Of a DNA stretch of 64,000 nt, positions 51,261 through 61,801 are shown piece by piece. Source of the DNA: Methylorubrum rhodesianum. Lineage in GTDB: Bacteria > Pseudomonadota > Alphaproteobacteria > Rhizobiales > Beijerinckiaceae. The translations under genes were made by a program, and so were the position numbers. Each line of letters opens with the position of its first letter. The stretch's first letter is position 1. The notes below the pieces were generated by a model. That model searched no databases and had not been told where the DNA came from. It saw only the letters and a list, made by a program, of their open reading frames with translations. Where the stretch lies: assembly GCF_014199985.1 (NCBI RefSeq), contig NZ_JACHOS010000014.1, forward strand, positions 62,001-126,000, read 5' to 3'.

Positions 51261-53780
51261 TTAAGGCACGTCAAACGGCTTCTGGTTTCGGCGCGGACAC
51301 GCCTCAGGCAGCAGAGAAGACCGTCCAGGTTCTTCCCTGTTGTCCTTTCGCAGCGAGTGAAGTGGCGATGATGGAAGGGATCGGCGGCGCGACGAACGTC
51401 CCTTTGCCGATACTTGGTCCCCCAAGGAGCCGAGCGTCAGGGAAGGCCCAAGGAGCGTCCAGTCATACGCCCGCAGATCCCGCGTGACTTCGGGAATGGC
51501 GGCAATGGCCGTGCGCATATCTTCCGGCTTGAGCGTCTTCTTGTAGTTCCGTGAGTTCACGGTGGCGCCCTCATGGCCCATCATCGACTCCCGGATCGGA
51601 TCGAGCACCTGCTGCCGGATCATCTCCGTATTGCCGAAATGCCGGAAGGAATGGAATGTCTTGCGCTCCTCACGGGCCGAAGGCACGGCTTCGTCCAGAA
51701 CGACCGTCCAGCGCTTGTCGAACAGGTTCGACAAGGGCGTGTTCTCGCCAAACTGCGCGATCTCCGCGAAGATCAGATCGCTTCGTGCACCGGATCTGTC
51801 CCGCACGTAATCCAGGAAACCGAGGCGGATCAGCTCTGGATGGAGTGGCAGCGTCCGACGCGACACCGCGTTCTTGAGGCGCCGTCTGCGTGTCGGCCGG
51901 ATCTTGAGCGTGGCCTGCTCCACATCGACGTCGCCGAGCTCAAGGTAGACCAGTTCGGACAGGCGCGCGCAGGTGTAGTAGCCCAGGAGCGGCAGCCAGT
52001 AGACGGCTGCGAAGATCTGCTGCCCCCGTGCGACCCGCAGCATCTCCGCTTCCGAGACCGTCGACGTCCAGACGGGGTGCGCGAACAGCGTCTTCACCTC
52101 GTCGACCTCAAAAGCCGGTCGCTTCTCGCCGTCCCGCTCCGGGTCGATCAGGCGGAAGTCGCCCAGGAGCTCGACCTGTCCGATCGGGCGCTGCTTGGCC
52201 CGGCAGTACTTCGCGATGGTCGAGAGCTGCGTGATATGCCGGTTCACGGTCGCGGGGCTGAGCCCGACTTTCTCGGTCTGCCCCATAGCTCGCATCGTTC
52301 GGCCGCGCTCGACCAGGTCCGCGATCGACAGTGCCGCGTCACGTGAACTCTTGCCGTAGGACTTCGGCAGATTCGAGAGGTTCTGGATATAGGCAGCGAG
52401 ATGGGAGTGCCTGATCTGCCGCAGGTCATCGGTGCCTGCGATATCGCCCAGCATCGCTGCGACGGCCCGATGCTGACGCTGAGTTTTCTCATCCCAGGTG
52501 GTGCCCTTGTGCGTGATGAGTTGTTCGACCACCTCAGTCAGCGAGTTCGTGACCGGACCGGAATCGGCTTCGCTCCCCTCACGCGCATCGTCCAGACCTC
52601 GTTGATCGACGTCTGGAGTGTGATCGGTGGCGGCTGGAACGCGATCCTCCCCGTCAAACTCCGAAGCGCCAGACGATGGTCTTGACGCCATATCCGGCGC
52701 GGCCGCCTCCGCTTTTGGAGGGTACGACGCAGGGTCTGATGCCGCGGGTGGAGGGTTCCGGTCGGCGATAGGGTCTTGGTCGGGTGCCGGCTGGCTGAGG
52801 GGGGCGGATTTGGGACTGGCCGGATCGGTATAGCTGCCCTCTACCTGCGGCGGCATGTTTGAGGCCTGGACCTCGAAGTCGCCCCACTCGAAGCTGTCAG
52901 CGCCGTCGAAGTCGGATGTGGCCCAGCCCAGCGTGTCGCGCGGCATCTCATCCCTGGCACGCATCGCCGAGAGGTTGGCCCAGGCCTCCCGCGGATCGCA
53001 GCGGGCCTCGGCATAGGTCGTGGCGAATTCGCGCGAGACGTGCCCCGAGACGGCCGCGAGCCCGCGCAGGCACTTTGTCAGCCCGGCTTCGGTCACGGGC
53101 TCGCCCATGCTGATCAGCATGGCCTGGAGATAGGCGCGAGGTGGTGTGAGCCGTCCCGTCTCGTCAGGGCGTCCGAGATCGCGCAGATAGCCGTTCACGA
53201 TGCGGCGGCGGATCGCTCCGCGTTCCGTCAGGCTGAAGCCTTCCTGCTTCAGGCGCGCATCGAGTTCGCTGTCGTACCCCGCATCGAAGCCGTCCTCGCC
53301 TGCGAGCGCCTGCAGACGCCCGAAGATGCGGTACTCTCGCGCACGCCTCTCCATCAGCGCCGGCCAGTCGCCGACGAGCGGATCACGCGGTGGATCGAGG
53401 TCGCGCCGCAGGCGCGTCAAGCGCGCGCTTCGCTCCCGGTCGACATAGGCGCGGAGATGGTCACGGATCTGACTGGTGCTACGCATGGCGGGATCGTCCC
53501 GGACGCGGAGGCTTTCCGCGTTGAGTGCCCAGCCGAGTGTGCGCGCACTCGCCGGGTCGGTTGTGCCCAGGCTGAGAGCGACCGTGGCGGAACTCCCCTT
53601 AGCAGAGGCACCAGGGGGTCGTGTCCGCTCATCGCAACGGAATCGCCTACGCCACCAGTATACCGCACCGCGTCGGTACACGTTAGAACAAATCGTCAAC
53701 GGCCTGCCCCTGTGGACAAGCGCGTGCAACAGCTCTGCGTACAATCGGTGCAGCCGCGAGAGCGGCTGAGCACGGATCAC
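51261..53780 (-). CDS. large tyrosine recombinase, probable island integrase
   Basis: Up to 839 residues; the true start may be some 25-35 codons downstream, nearer NVYRRGAVYWWRRRF. Residues 50-290 hold a helical N-terminal region, 300-410 a Pro/Ser/Asp-rich linker, and 415-760 a phage-type integrase: core-binding domain (WDEKTQRQHRAVAAMLGDIAG), then GYYTCARLSELVYLELGDVD (Arg), FHSFRHFGNTEMIRQQVLD (His-x-x-Arg) and MMGHEGATVNSRNYKKTL (His, Tyr). It lies 27 bp inside the right att repeat, facing away from the tRNA, the usual position of an integrase using a tRNA target. It is roughly twice the normal length. Confidence 0.88.
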   Translation of the reverse strand: MIRAQPLSRLHRLYAELLHALVHRGRPLTICSNVYRRGAVYWWRRRFRCDERTRPPGASAKGSSATVALSLGTTDPASARTLGWALNAESLRVRDDPAMRSTSQIRDHLRAYVDRERSARLTRLRRDLDPPRDPLVGDWPALMERRAREYRIFGRLQALAGEDGFDAGYDSELDARLKQEGFSLTERGAIRRRIVNGYLRDLGRPDETGRLTPPRAYLQAMLISMGEPVTEAGLTKCLRGLAAVSGHVSREFATTYAEARCDPREAWANLSAMRARDEMPRDTLGWATSDFDGADSFEWGDFEVQASNMPPQVEGSYTDPASPKSAPLSQPAPDQDPIADRNPPPAASDPASYPPKAEAAAPDMASRPSSGASEFDGEDRVPAATDHTPDVDQRGLDDAREGSEADSGPVTNSLTEVVEQLITHKGTTWDEKTQRQHRAVAAMLGDIAGTDDLRQIRHSHLAAYIQNLSNLPKSYGKSSRDAALSIADLVERGRTMRAMGQTEKVGLSPATVNRHITQLSTIAKYCRAKQRPIGQVELLGDFRLIDPERDGEKRPAFEVDEVKTLFAHPVWTSTVSEAEMLRVARGQQIFAAVYWLPLLGYYTCARLSELVYLELGDVDVEQATLKIRPTRRRRLKNAVSRRTLPLHPELIRLGFLDYVRDRSGARSDLIFAEIAQFGENTPLSNLFDKRWTVVLDEAVPSAREERKTFHSFRHFGNTEMIRQQVLDPIRESMMGHEGATVNSRNYKKTLKPEDMRTAIAAIPEVTRDLRAYDWTLLGPSLTLGSLGDQVSAKGRSSRRRSLPSSPLHSLRKDNREEPGRSSLLPEACPRRNQKPFDVP

Positions 53781-53807
53781 AGTCAGATCAATAACTTAGC
53801 TGAGGCT

Positions 53808-53882
<75 letters not shown>

Positions 53883-54066
53883 TCGGCTCCAAGCCGCCGG
53901 TTCTCTAGACGGGCCGGGCAGGGCTGGCAACCGGGTTGACCGGGTCCGCCGTGATCCGGCGACGTTTTTGTCCGGAGAGCTTCGACCCGCGCGGCGATCG
54001 TCTCACGGCGCCCCCTGCTCGGGACCGGCAGGACGTCCTATGCTGCGGCCGAACGGGAGGCGTGTG

Positions 54067-54816
54067 ATGGCGGTGGATGATCGGGTCGCGGTCGTGACCG
54101 GGGCGGGGTCCGGGATCGGACGGGCCGTCGCGCTCGGCCTGGCGCAGGCCGGGTGGCGGCTGGTGCTGGCCGGACGGCGGGGGGCGGCGCTGGAGCGGGT
54201 CGCTGCGGAACTGCCGGGCGAGGCGGCGTGCGTACCGACCGACGTGTCCGATCCGCGCGCCGTCGAGGCGCTGTTCGCCGCCGTCGGTGCGCGCTTCGGG
54301 CGGCTCGATCTGCTGTTCAACAATGCCGGCATCTTCACACCCGCCGCGACCGTGGACGAGGTGGCGGTCGAGGACTGGCTGGCCAGCGTCAACGTCAATC
54401 TAACCGGCGCCTTCCTCTGCACCCGCGCCGCCTTCGGGATGATGCGGCGGCAGGAACCGCAGGGCGGGCGCATCATCAACAACGGCTCGATCGCAGCCTA
54501 CGCGCCGCGGCCGATGTCGGCGCCCTACGCCGCCACCAAGCACGCCATCACGGGGCTGACCCGGGCGACGGCGCTCGACGGACGCCCCTTCGACATCGCC
54601 TGCGGACAGATCGATGTCGGCAATGCCGAGACCGAGATGACGCGGAGCTTCGGGCAGGGCGCGCGGCAGGCCGACGGCTCGATCCGGCCCGAGCCGTACA
54701 TGGAGGCGGCGCATGTCGCGGACGCCGTCGTCTACATGGCCGGGCTGCCGCTCTCGGCCAACGTCCTGTTCATGACCGTGATGGCCACCGGCATGCCCTT
54801 CGTCGGGCGGGGGTAG
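54067..54816 (+). CDS. short-chain dehydrogenase/reductase
   Basis: A 249-residue classical SDR from ATG 54067. NAD(P)-binding TGAGSGIG at residues 11-18, NNAG near 88, the active-site Ser in NNGSIAAYAP and YAATK near 155. AGRR after the second strand suggests NADP preference. In-frame sequence back to 53869 overlaps the tRNA and is rejected. It is the first chromosomal gene right of the island. The substrate cannot be deduced. Confidence 0.92.
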   Translation: MAVDDRVAVVTGAGSGIGRAVALGLAQAGWRLVLAGRRGAALERVAAELPGEAACVPTDVSDPRAVEALFAAVGARFGRLDLLFNNAGIFTPAATVDEVAVEDWLASVNVNLTGAFLCTRAAFGMMRRQEPQGGRIINNGSIAAYAPRPMSAPYAATKHAITGLTRATALDGRPFDIACGQIDVGNAETEMTRSFGQGARQADGSIRPEPYMEAAHVADAVVYMAGLPLSANVLFMTVMATGMPFVGRG

Positions 54817-54921
54817 GGGAGGCGGCTTTGCGTCGGCCGCGCGGAACGCGTAGAGAGCGAGACACCGCCCGGCCCCCTTCGAGACGAGCGGCCGTCCGCA
54901 TTGCGGCGGCCGGTGCCCGCC

Positions 54922-56544
<1,623 letters not shown>

Positions 56545-56553
56545 GCCGAGTGG

Positions 56554-56597
56554 CCGGAGCCTCGGGCTGCCCTTCGCGGCATTCCCCGAAGCTCCGG
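56554..56597. terminator. bidirectional hairpin between prfC and the 63-aa gene
   Basis: CCGGAGCCTCGGG (56554-56566) and CCCGAAGCTCCGG (56585-56597) pair at 12 of 13 positions across an 18-nt loop between two convergent genes. Confidence 0.55.
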
Positions 56598-56603
56598 CGG
56601 CTC

Positions 56604-56795
56604 TCAGTCGTAGTCGAGATCCAGCGAGCGCTCGAAGGCGATGGCGCTCATCTCGCGCCCCTTCGGGTCGGCAACCGAGATGTTGCGGAAGCCGCGCCCG
56701 GCCAGCTCCCAGGTCTTTTCGAGAGCCTGCTCGTCCGTGCCGCAGGCGAAGGCCAGGGTGCGGCCGGAGGGATCCGTTCCCGTCACCTTGTACAT
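56604..56795 (-). CDS. 63-residue conserved small protein
   Basis: MYKVTGTDPSGRTLAFACGT, then EQALEKTWELAGRGFRNISV and ADPKGREMSAIAFERSL. A compact alpha/beta pattern with even amino-acid usage. The start ATG 56795 is preceded by a GGAGG-like site; the longer frame from 56972 runs into the TerB gene. It probably shares a transcript with the TerB-like gene upstream. Function unknown. Confidence 0.7.
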   Translation of the reverse strand: MYKVTGTDPSGRTLAFACGTDEQALEKTWELAGRGFRNISVADPKGREMSAIAFERSLDLDYD

Positions 56796-56874
56796 GGCCG
56801 TCCTCCTGTCCGAGCCGTGAGATAGGCCCGGCGCCGCCCGGGAGAAGGGGAGCCGGCCGTCGGGGCGGGTCGCA

Positions 56875-57309
56875 TCAGCCGAGCAGCGTCGCCTTGTCCA
56901 CGTCGAGCGCCTGGGCCAGTTCGTCGAGGACCCGGTGCTCGCTCTCCGTGATGCCGCCCTTGTCGGCCACATCCGCGGCGATCAGGAAGACGTGCTGGCG
57001 CTGCTCGAGCGGACGCTCGGCGATCGCCGCGACGTGCTGGCTGTTCTCCAGGCGACCGGCGCGCAGCTCGGCGCGGGCCAGCGCCTCGAACAGCGCCTTC
57101 TCGAGGGAGAGCGTGTCGTAGGATTTCTGAAGGATGGGATTGGCCCGCATGCTGACGAGGGCCGCCTCGATCTCCTCCTCGTCGGTATCGCCGTCGGCGA
57201 CGATCACGTTGGCCGCGGCGGAGACCGCCGCGTGCATGAACGCGATATCGCCCGCGTAGGACATCACCACCCTGTTGAAACGGACGAGGGCGTCCTGAAA
57301 AAACCCCAT
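56875..57309 (-). CDS. TerB-like protein
   Basis: A 144-residue all-helical protein from ATG 57309 (MGFFQDALVRFNRVVMSYAG). The TerB pattern appears in VSAAANVIVADGDTDEEEIEAAL, an acidic metal-binding helix, and in AADVADKGGITESEHRVLDEL. TerB proteins bind divalent metal and are linked to tellurite and envelope stress. It stands alone here, without other ter genes. Confidence 0.85.
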   Translation of the reverse strand: MGFFQDALVRFNRVVMSYAGDIAFMHAAVSAAANVIVADGDTDEEEIEAALVSMRANPILQKSYDTLSLEKALFEALARAELRAGRLENSQHVAAIAERPLEQRQHVFLIAADVADKGGITESEHRVLDELAQALDVDKATLLG

Positions 57310-57409
57310 CTTGCACTCCTCCAGGGGCACGTCCCTGAACGCACGGTGCCGGCGCCGATGGTTCCAACGCGGGCAGCGACCCGTCAAGATGGCAAGCTTG
57401 ACGGGTCCC

Positions 57410-58180
57410 TCACAGTTCCGCCGAGCGGCGCGACAGTTCGGCCCGCAAATGGCGCGCCGCCTCGACCAGGGTGGCGTCCCGGCGCTGGCGCGGGCGGGGC
57501 GGGGCGATGGTGACATCCGCCGCGATCCGGCCGGGGCTGCCGGCCAGCACCACGACCCGGTCGGCGAGATAGACCGCCTCGTCGATGTCGTGGGTCACGA
57601 ACAGCACCGTCTTGCCCGTCTGCGCCTTGATGCGCTGGATCTCGTCCTGAAGGCCCTCGCGGGTGAAGCTGTCGAGCGCCGAAAACGGCTCGTCCATCAG
57701 CAGCACCTCGGGCTCGACCGCGAGCGCGCGGGCGATGGCCACGCGCTGGCGCTGCCCGCCGGAGAGCTGGTGCGGCCAGCGGCCGGCGAGGTCGGACAAT
57801 CCGACGAGCTTGAGCATCGCCGCCGCCCGCTCCCGCCGCTCGGACCTCGAAAGGCCGTGCCGCTCCAGGCCGAAGGCGACGTTGTCGATCACCCGCCGCC
57901 ACGGCAGCAGCCGCGCGTCCTGGAACACGAGCGCCATCGGCGTGCGGGTTCGCTCGGGGTCGGTGCCGAGATGGACCGTGCCGGTGCTGGGCTTGGCCAG
58001 ATCGATCAGCACCCGCAGGAGCGTCGATTTGCCGACGCCGGATTCGCCGACGATGACGAGGAATTGCCCGCGCGGCACCGCGAGATCGAGGGCGGACAGG
58101 ATCTCGGTGCGGCGCCCGTCGCGCTCATAGGCGAGACTCAGACCCCGGATGTCGATGATGGGCGGCTGCGTCGAACTCAT
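57410..58180 (-). CDS. nitrate/sulfonate/taurine-type ABC transporter ATP-binding protein
   Basis: A 256-residue ABC ATPase. Walker A GESGVGKST near residue 45, Q-loop LVFQDARLLPWRRV, signature LSGGQRQRVAIARAL, Walker B VLLMDEPFSALD, H-loop FVTHDIDEAVYLADRVVVL. The DEPFSALDSFTRE wording is typical of the SsuB/TauB/NrtD group. It is downstream of the permease gene (8 bp) and completes an ABC operon running from 59989 to 57410. Confidence 0.93.
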   Translation of the reverse strand: MSSTQPPIIDIRGLSLAYERDGRRTEILSALDLAVPRGQFLVIVGESGVGKSTLLRVLIDLAKPSTGTVHLGTDPERTRTPMALVFQDARLLPWRRVIDNVAFGLERHGLSRSERRERAAAMLKLVGLSDLAGRWPHQLSGGQRQRVAIARALAVEPEVLLMDEPFSALDSFTREGLQDEIQRIKAQTGKTVLFVTHDIDEAVYLADRVVVLAGSPGRIAADVTIAPPRPRQRRDATLVEAARHLRAELSRRSAEL

Positions 58181-58188
58181 CGCCGGAC

Positions 58189-58941
58189 TCACGCGCGCCA
58201 CCGCAGCAGCCAGCCCTGCAGGGCGACGAAGCCGGTATCGAACAGGCCGTAAAGCCCGGCCATGGTGAGCATGTAGACCACGACGATATCGGTGGAGAGG
58301 AGCGAGGAGGCCTGCATCATCCGCGCGCCGATGCCGGGCACGCCGAAGATCTCGGCGGCGACCACCGCCATCCAGGCCTGGCCGAGCGCCGTGCGCAGGC
58401 CGACGAGGATGCCGGGGGTGGCGGCGGGCAGCAGGATCTTGGTGAGCCGCGCGAACGGCCCGCGGAAGCCGAAGGCCTGGGCCACCTCGATCAGGTCGCG
58501 GTCGACCCCGCGCACCGCGCCTTGCGTGGCAAAGAACACGATCCAGAACACGCCGATGGCGATGATGAACACGGCCGCCGAGGGCTGGACCCCGAACCAG
58601 ATGATCGCGAAGGGGACCCAGGCGAGACCGGGGATGGGCCGCAGCAGCCGCACGACCCAGGCGGTCAGGCTCTCGAACCAGCGGAACATGCCGGAGAGCA
58701 GCCCCAGCGCGATGCCGGCGCCGGCGCCGGCGCCGAGCCCGACCACGTAGTGGCTCAGGCTCTCGGCGACCGCGCGCAGCCACGCGCCGCTCGCGATCTC
58801 CCGGGCGAAAGCCGTCGGGAGGGAGGAGGGCGGCGGCAGGAAGGCCGGGTTGATGAGGTCGAGCCGGGGCGCCGCCTCCCACAGGGCGAGGAAGGCGGCG
58901 AGCCCGACGGCCGCAAGCGCAGCCGAGCGGAACGAGGTCAT
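58189..58941 (-). CDS. ABC transporter permease (SsuC/TauC-type)
   Basis: A 250-residue inner-membrane protein with six hydrophobic segments and the binding-protein-dependent permease EAA loop (DLIEVAQAFGFRGPFARLTKI LLPAATPGILVG split around the loop). YVVGLGAGAGAGIALGLLSG and PIPGLAWVPFAIIWFGVQPSA are family hallmarks. It lies between the ATPase and binding-protein genes. The substrate is probably a sulfonate, nitrate or similar small compound. Confidence 0.92.
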   Translation of the reverse strand: MTSFRSAALAAVGLAAFLALWEAAPRLDLINPAFLPPPSSLPTAFAREIASGAWLRAVAESLSHYVVGLGAGAGAGIALGLLSGMFRWFESLTAWVVRLLRPIPGLAWVPFAIIWFGVQPSAAVFIIAIGVFWIVFFATQGAVRGVDRDLIEVAQAFGFRGPFARLTKILLPAATPGILVGLRTALGQAWMAVVAAEIFGVPGIGARMMQASSLLSTDIVVVYMLTMAGLYGLFDTGFVALQGWLLRWRA

Positions 58942-58963
58942 GGCGTCAGGGGCGTGAGGGAGA

Positions 58964-59989
58964 TCAGGGCTTCTTGACCGCTTCGAACGGCTTGGCGTCG
59001 AACAGGCCGTCGGTCGGCGCCTCCTTGTCGAGAGTTCCGATCGAGACCTGATAGGTCTGCATCTGCTTGGTCGCCTCGATGATCGTGCGCGGGTCGGCGA
59101 CGAACTTCGCGGCCGGCGAGGAGAGCGCCTTCTGGATCGTGGCGACGTCCGTGATGCCCTTGCCCAGCGCCGCCTCGACCGGCGGGGCGGCGCGGGCCGG
59201 GTCGGTCTTCAGCAGGTCGGTCGCCTTGACCAGCGCCGAGACGAGCCCCTCCACCGCCTTCGGGTTGGCGTCGGCGAACTTGCCGTAGACGGCGACGACG
59301 GTGCCCGGCTGGTCGGGGAACATCTCCCCGCCGGTGGCGACCAGCGCGATCTTCGGGTTGCGGCCCTGGACGATGGTGAGCGCCGGCTCGCGGATCGAGG
59401 CGCCGTCGACGGCCCCGGCCAAGAGTGCCTGCTGGGTCGCATCGATGCCCATCGGGACGATCTCGACATCGGCCTTGTCGGCCTTCGCCACCTGCCAGAG
59501 CCAGTGCTGGAGGGTGGTGTTCGGCACCGAGCCCGGCGGCTGCGTGGCGAGCCGGGCGGGGCGGCCCTCCTTGGCCTTGAACTGCTTGAAGGCCTCGGCC
59601 TTGCTCGGGGCGGAAGCGAAGTAGGGTGCGAGCTTGGGCGCTGCCACGAACACCATCTCCTCAATGGCGGTGGCGGCCACGACCCGGACGTCGATGCCCT
59701 TGGTGCGGGCGACGGCGAGCGGCGCGATGCCGGCGACGTAGACGTCGATCGTGCCCGACGCCAGCGCCTGGATCATGTTGGGGCCGGACTCGAAGGTGGT
59801 GAAGGCCGGCGCCAGCCCCGCCTCCTTGAGCCAGCCCTCGCCGTTGGCGACGAAGACGGGTGCGGCACCGATGACGGGAATGACGCCGATGCGCACCGGC
59901 ACGGTCTGGGCGGCGAGCGGGGCGGCGAAGGGCACGGGCAGGGCGACAAGCCCCGCGATCAGGGCGAAGGCCTTGAACAGATTGCGCAT
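58964..59989 (-). CDS. ABC transporter substrate-binding protein (SsuA/NMT1-like)
   Basis: A 341-residue protein from ATG 59989 with a signal peptide (FALIAGLVALPVPFAAPLAA). VPVRIGVIPVIGAAPVFVANG starts the binding domain, followed by EAGLAPAFTTFESGPNMIQALASG and IDVYVAGIAPLAVARTKGID, the NMT1/THI5-like pattern, and GAVDGASIREPALTIVQGRN in lobe two. It probably delivers sulfonate-, taurine- or nitrate-like ligands to the two following gene products. In-frame extension to 60031 is not needed. Confidence 0.9.
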   Translation of the reverse strand: MRNLFKAFALIAGLVALPVPFAAPLAAQTVPVRIGVIPVIGAAPVFVANGEGWLKEAGLAPAFTTFESGPNMIQALASGTIDVYVAGIAPLAVARTKGIDVRVVAATAIEEMVFVAAPKLAPYFASAPSKAEAFKQFKAKEGRPARLATQPPGSVPNTTLQHWLWQVAKADKADVEIVPMGIDATQQALLAGAVDGASIREPALTIVQGRNPKIALVATGGEMFPDQPGTVVAVYGKFADANPKAVEGLVSALVKATDLLKTDPARAAPPVEAALGKGITDVATIQKALSSPAAKFVADPRTIIEATKQMQTYQVSIGTLDKEAPTDGLFDAKPFEAVKKP

Positions 59990-60222
59990 CGATACGGGTT
60001 CCAGGGAGCCGGACGGCGTTCCCCATGGCACAGCAGGCGCGATCTTCCAAACGCGCTTCCAAATGCGCCTCCGCCCTGGTCGCCGGCCTCGGCCACCAGG
60101 GCGGCGACCGGGCGAGCGGCGACGCTTTGCCGGCCTGCGACGGAACGGCCCGATCCTCCTGCCGTTTATTCAGCCGAAAGCGGCATCCACGCCGTGGGAC
60201 AGACGACAGGATACCTCACGCC

Positions 60223-60657
60223 ATGAGCCTCATCGGCAGCATCGTCAGCAAGATCCTTCACCCGTTCGGCGCGTCGGAGGCGAAGGCCGCCGAGGCCGGC
60301 ACGTCGTCCTCCACGCCCTCCGGAAGCCAGGCACAGCCCTCCTCCGGCGGCAGTGCCCCGGCCTCCACGCCCGCTGGCGGCGGCACGGCCTCGGGCGGGT
60401 CGGTCGATGTCGAGGCCGTGCTCAACGACCTCGCCGCGAAGAACCCGCAGAAGCTGAACTGGCGCACCTCGATCGTCGATCTGATGAAGCTGCTCGACCT
60501 CGATTCGAGCCTGCACGCCCGCCAGCAGCTCGCCGACGAGCTGCACTACACCGGCGACAAGAACGATTCGGCCTCGATGAACATCTGGCTGCACAAGCAG
60601 GTCATCAAGAAGCTGGAAGAGAACGGCGGCAAGGTGCCCGCCGATCTCAAGGACTGA
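60223..60657 (+). CDS. DUF3597 domain protein
   Basis: A 144-residue protein. A short N-terminal helix (MSLIGSIVSKILHPFG) is followed by a Ser/Ala/Gly-rich linker (residues 22-60) and the DUF3597 domain: VDVEAVLNDLAAKNPQKLNW, then MKLLDLDSSLHARQQLADEL and NIWLHKQVIKKLEENGGKVP. The family is common in alphaproteobacteria, resembles LysM-associated cytoplasmic proteins, and has no proven function. A strong terminator follows. Confidence 0.9.
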   Translation: MSLIGSIVSKILHPFGASEAKAAEAGTSSSTPSGSQAQPSSGGSAPASTPAGGGTASGGSVDVEAVLNDLAAKNPQKLNWRTSIVDLMKLLDLDSSLHARQQLADELHYTGDKNDSASMNIWLHKQVIKKLEENGGKVPADLKD

Positions 60658-60704
60658 TCCCTTCGCCGCGACGGTAATCCCTCGGCAAGGGCCCAAAACG
60701 GAGA

Positions 60705-60735
60705 GGGGGCGGCAGAATTCCTGCCGTCCCCTTTT
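60705..60735 (+). terminator. intrinsic terminator after the DUF3597 gene
   Basis: GGGGGCGGCAG (60705-60715) and CTGCCGTCCCC (60721-60731) form a stem with a 5-nt loop, followed by TTTT. A canonical Rho-independent terminator, and the clearest in the window. Confidence 0.8.
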
Positions 60736-60790
60736 CTCTGTCATCCAACCTGCTGGGTCATCCCATGTACCGGCCATGTACCGGCGGGCG

Positions 60791-61801
60791 TCAGACGGCC
60801 CAGGTGCCCGCTTCATCCCAGGCGCAGTGCTCGCTCAGTGTGCCGGCGAACACCGTGTCGAGGCGCTGCCGCTCCGCCTCGACGACCGGGCCGTCGGCCG
60901 CGACCGGACGGCACCGGGCGTTCCAGCCCGCGGGCACGAAATCGGGATTGTGCAGGGCGTGATCGGAGGCTTCCGTGAAGAAGGCACGGTCGCCGCCGTC
61001 GATGTAGCTCTCGGCCGGCAGCCCCTCGGCCAGCAGGATGTCGTGGCCGTCGAGTTCGACATGCCAGTAGGTGACGGTCTCGACCGGCATCCGGGCGATC
61101 GTGGTGCCGTTGATCAGGCACATTACCGGCACGAGCACGCCGCCTTCGCTGCCGGCATCGGCACCGACCAGCACCGGGTGACCGGGCGAGAGGCTGAGGT
61201 CACGAACCGGCAGGCCGCCGCCGAAGGCGCCCGCGCGGATCCGCACCGGTTGCTGATGGAAGGGAAGAGCCGCCGCGGCCGTAATCTCGCGGTGGCCGAT
61301 CCAGGTGATCGGACGCAGGCCGCCGGAGGCGGTGACAGCGATGTCGCCGACGCGGAGATCCTCGACGCCCACGTCGCCGCGGCTCGTGCGGATCAGGGTT
61401 CCGGTGGTGAAGCAGAGCGGCGCATAGGCGCCGAGCGTGCGGTTGCCGTCGTCCGTGAAGGCGGTCCGGTTCGGATTTCCGCTGCCGAACAGCTCGACGT
61501 TGGAGAAGACGAAGCGGTTCGTGCCCCCCGCCTGGCTGCCCGGCACGCTGCCGCCCGTGAACAGGATCATGTTGGGATTGTCGAGCGCCGTGGCGGTCAG
61601 CGTCTGCGACGTCGGCGTCGCGCTGCCGGGAAGCGTATAGGTCAACGTGACGGTATCGCCGGGGTTGGTGACGGTGCCGTTGACGGTCACGGGATAGCTG
61701 TAGACGTCGTCGATCCGGAAGGTGCCGCTGGTCGGCGCACCGCCGTCATCGGTTCCAAAGAAACCCGGCTGATAAACTGTATTATTGAAGCTGATCGCCA
61801 T
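60791..61801 (-). CDS. Hint-domain (Hedgehog/intein-type) protein
   Basis: A 336-residue protein from ATG 61801. Residues 1-130 are a beta-rich, Asn/Thr/Gly-rich domain (FNNTVYQPGFFGTDDGGAPT; NTVTNP-like repeats). Residues 131-270 are a Hint domain: CFTTGTLIRTSRGDVGVEDL with Cys as first splicing residue, VGDIAVTASGGLRPITWIGHR, LSPGHPVLVGADAG, and VTYWHVELDGHDILLAEGLPAES. Such 'Hint_2' proteins are common, probably secreted, in alphaproteobacteria. The C-terminus is WDEAGTWAV. In-frame codons upstream to 61921 are ignored. Confidence 0.88.
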   Translation of the reverse strand: MAISFNNTVYQPGFFGTDDGGAPTSGTFRIDDVYSYPVTVNGTVTNPGDTVTLTYTLPGSATPTSQTLTATALDNPNMILFTGGSVPGSQAGGTNRFVFSNVELFGSGNPNRTAFTDDGNRTLGAYAPLCFTTGTLIRTSRGDVGVEDLRVGDIAVTASGGLRPITWIGHREITAAAALPFHQQPVRIRAGAFGGGLPVRDLSLSPGHPVLVGADAGSEGGVLVPVMCLINGTTIARMPVETVTYWHVELDGHDILLAEGLPAESYIDGGDRAFFTEASDHALHNPDFVPAGWNARCRPVAADGPVVEAERQRLDTVFAGTLSEHCAWDEAGTWAV

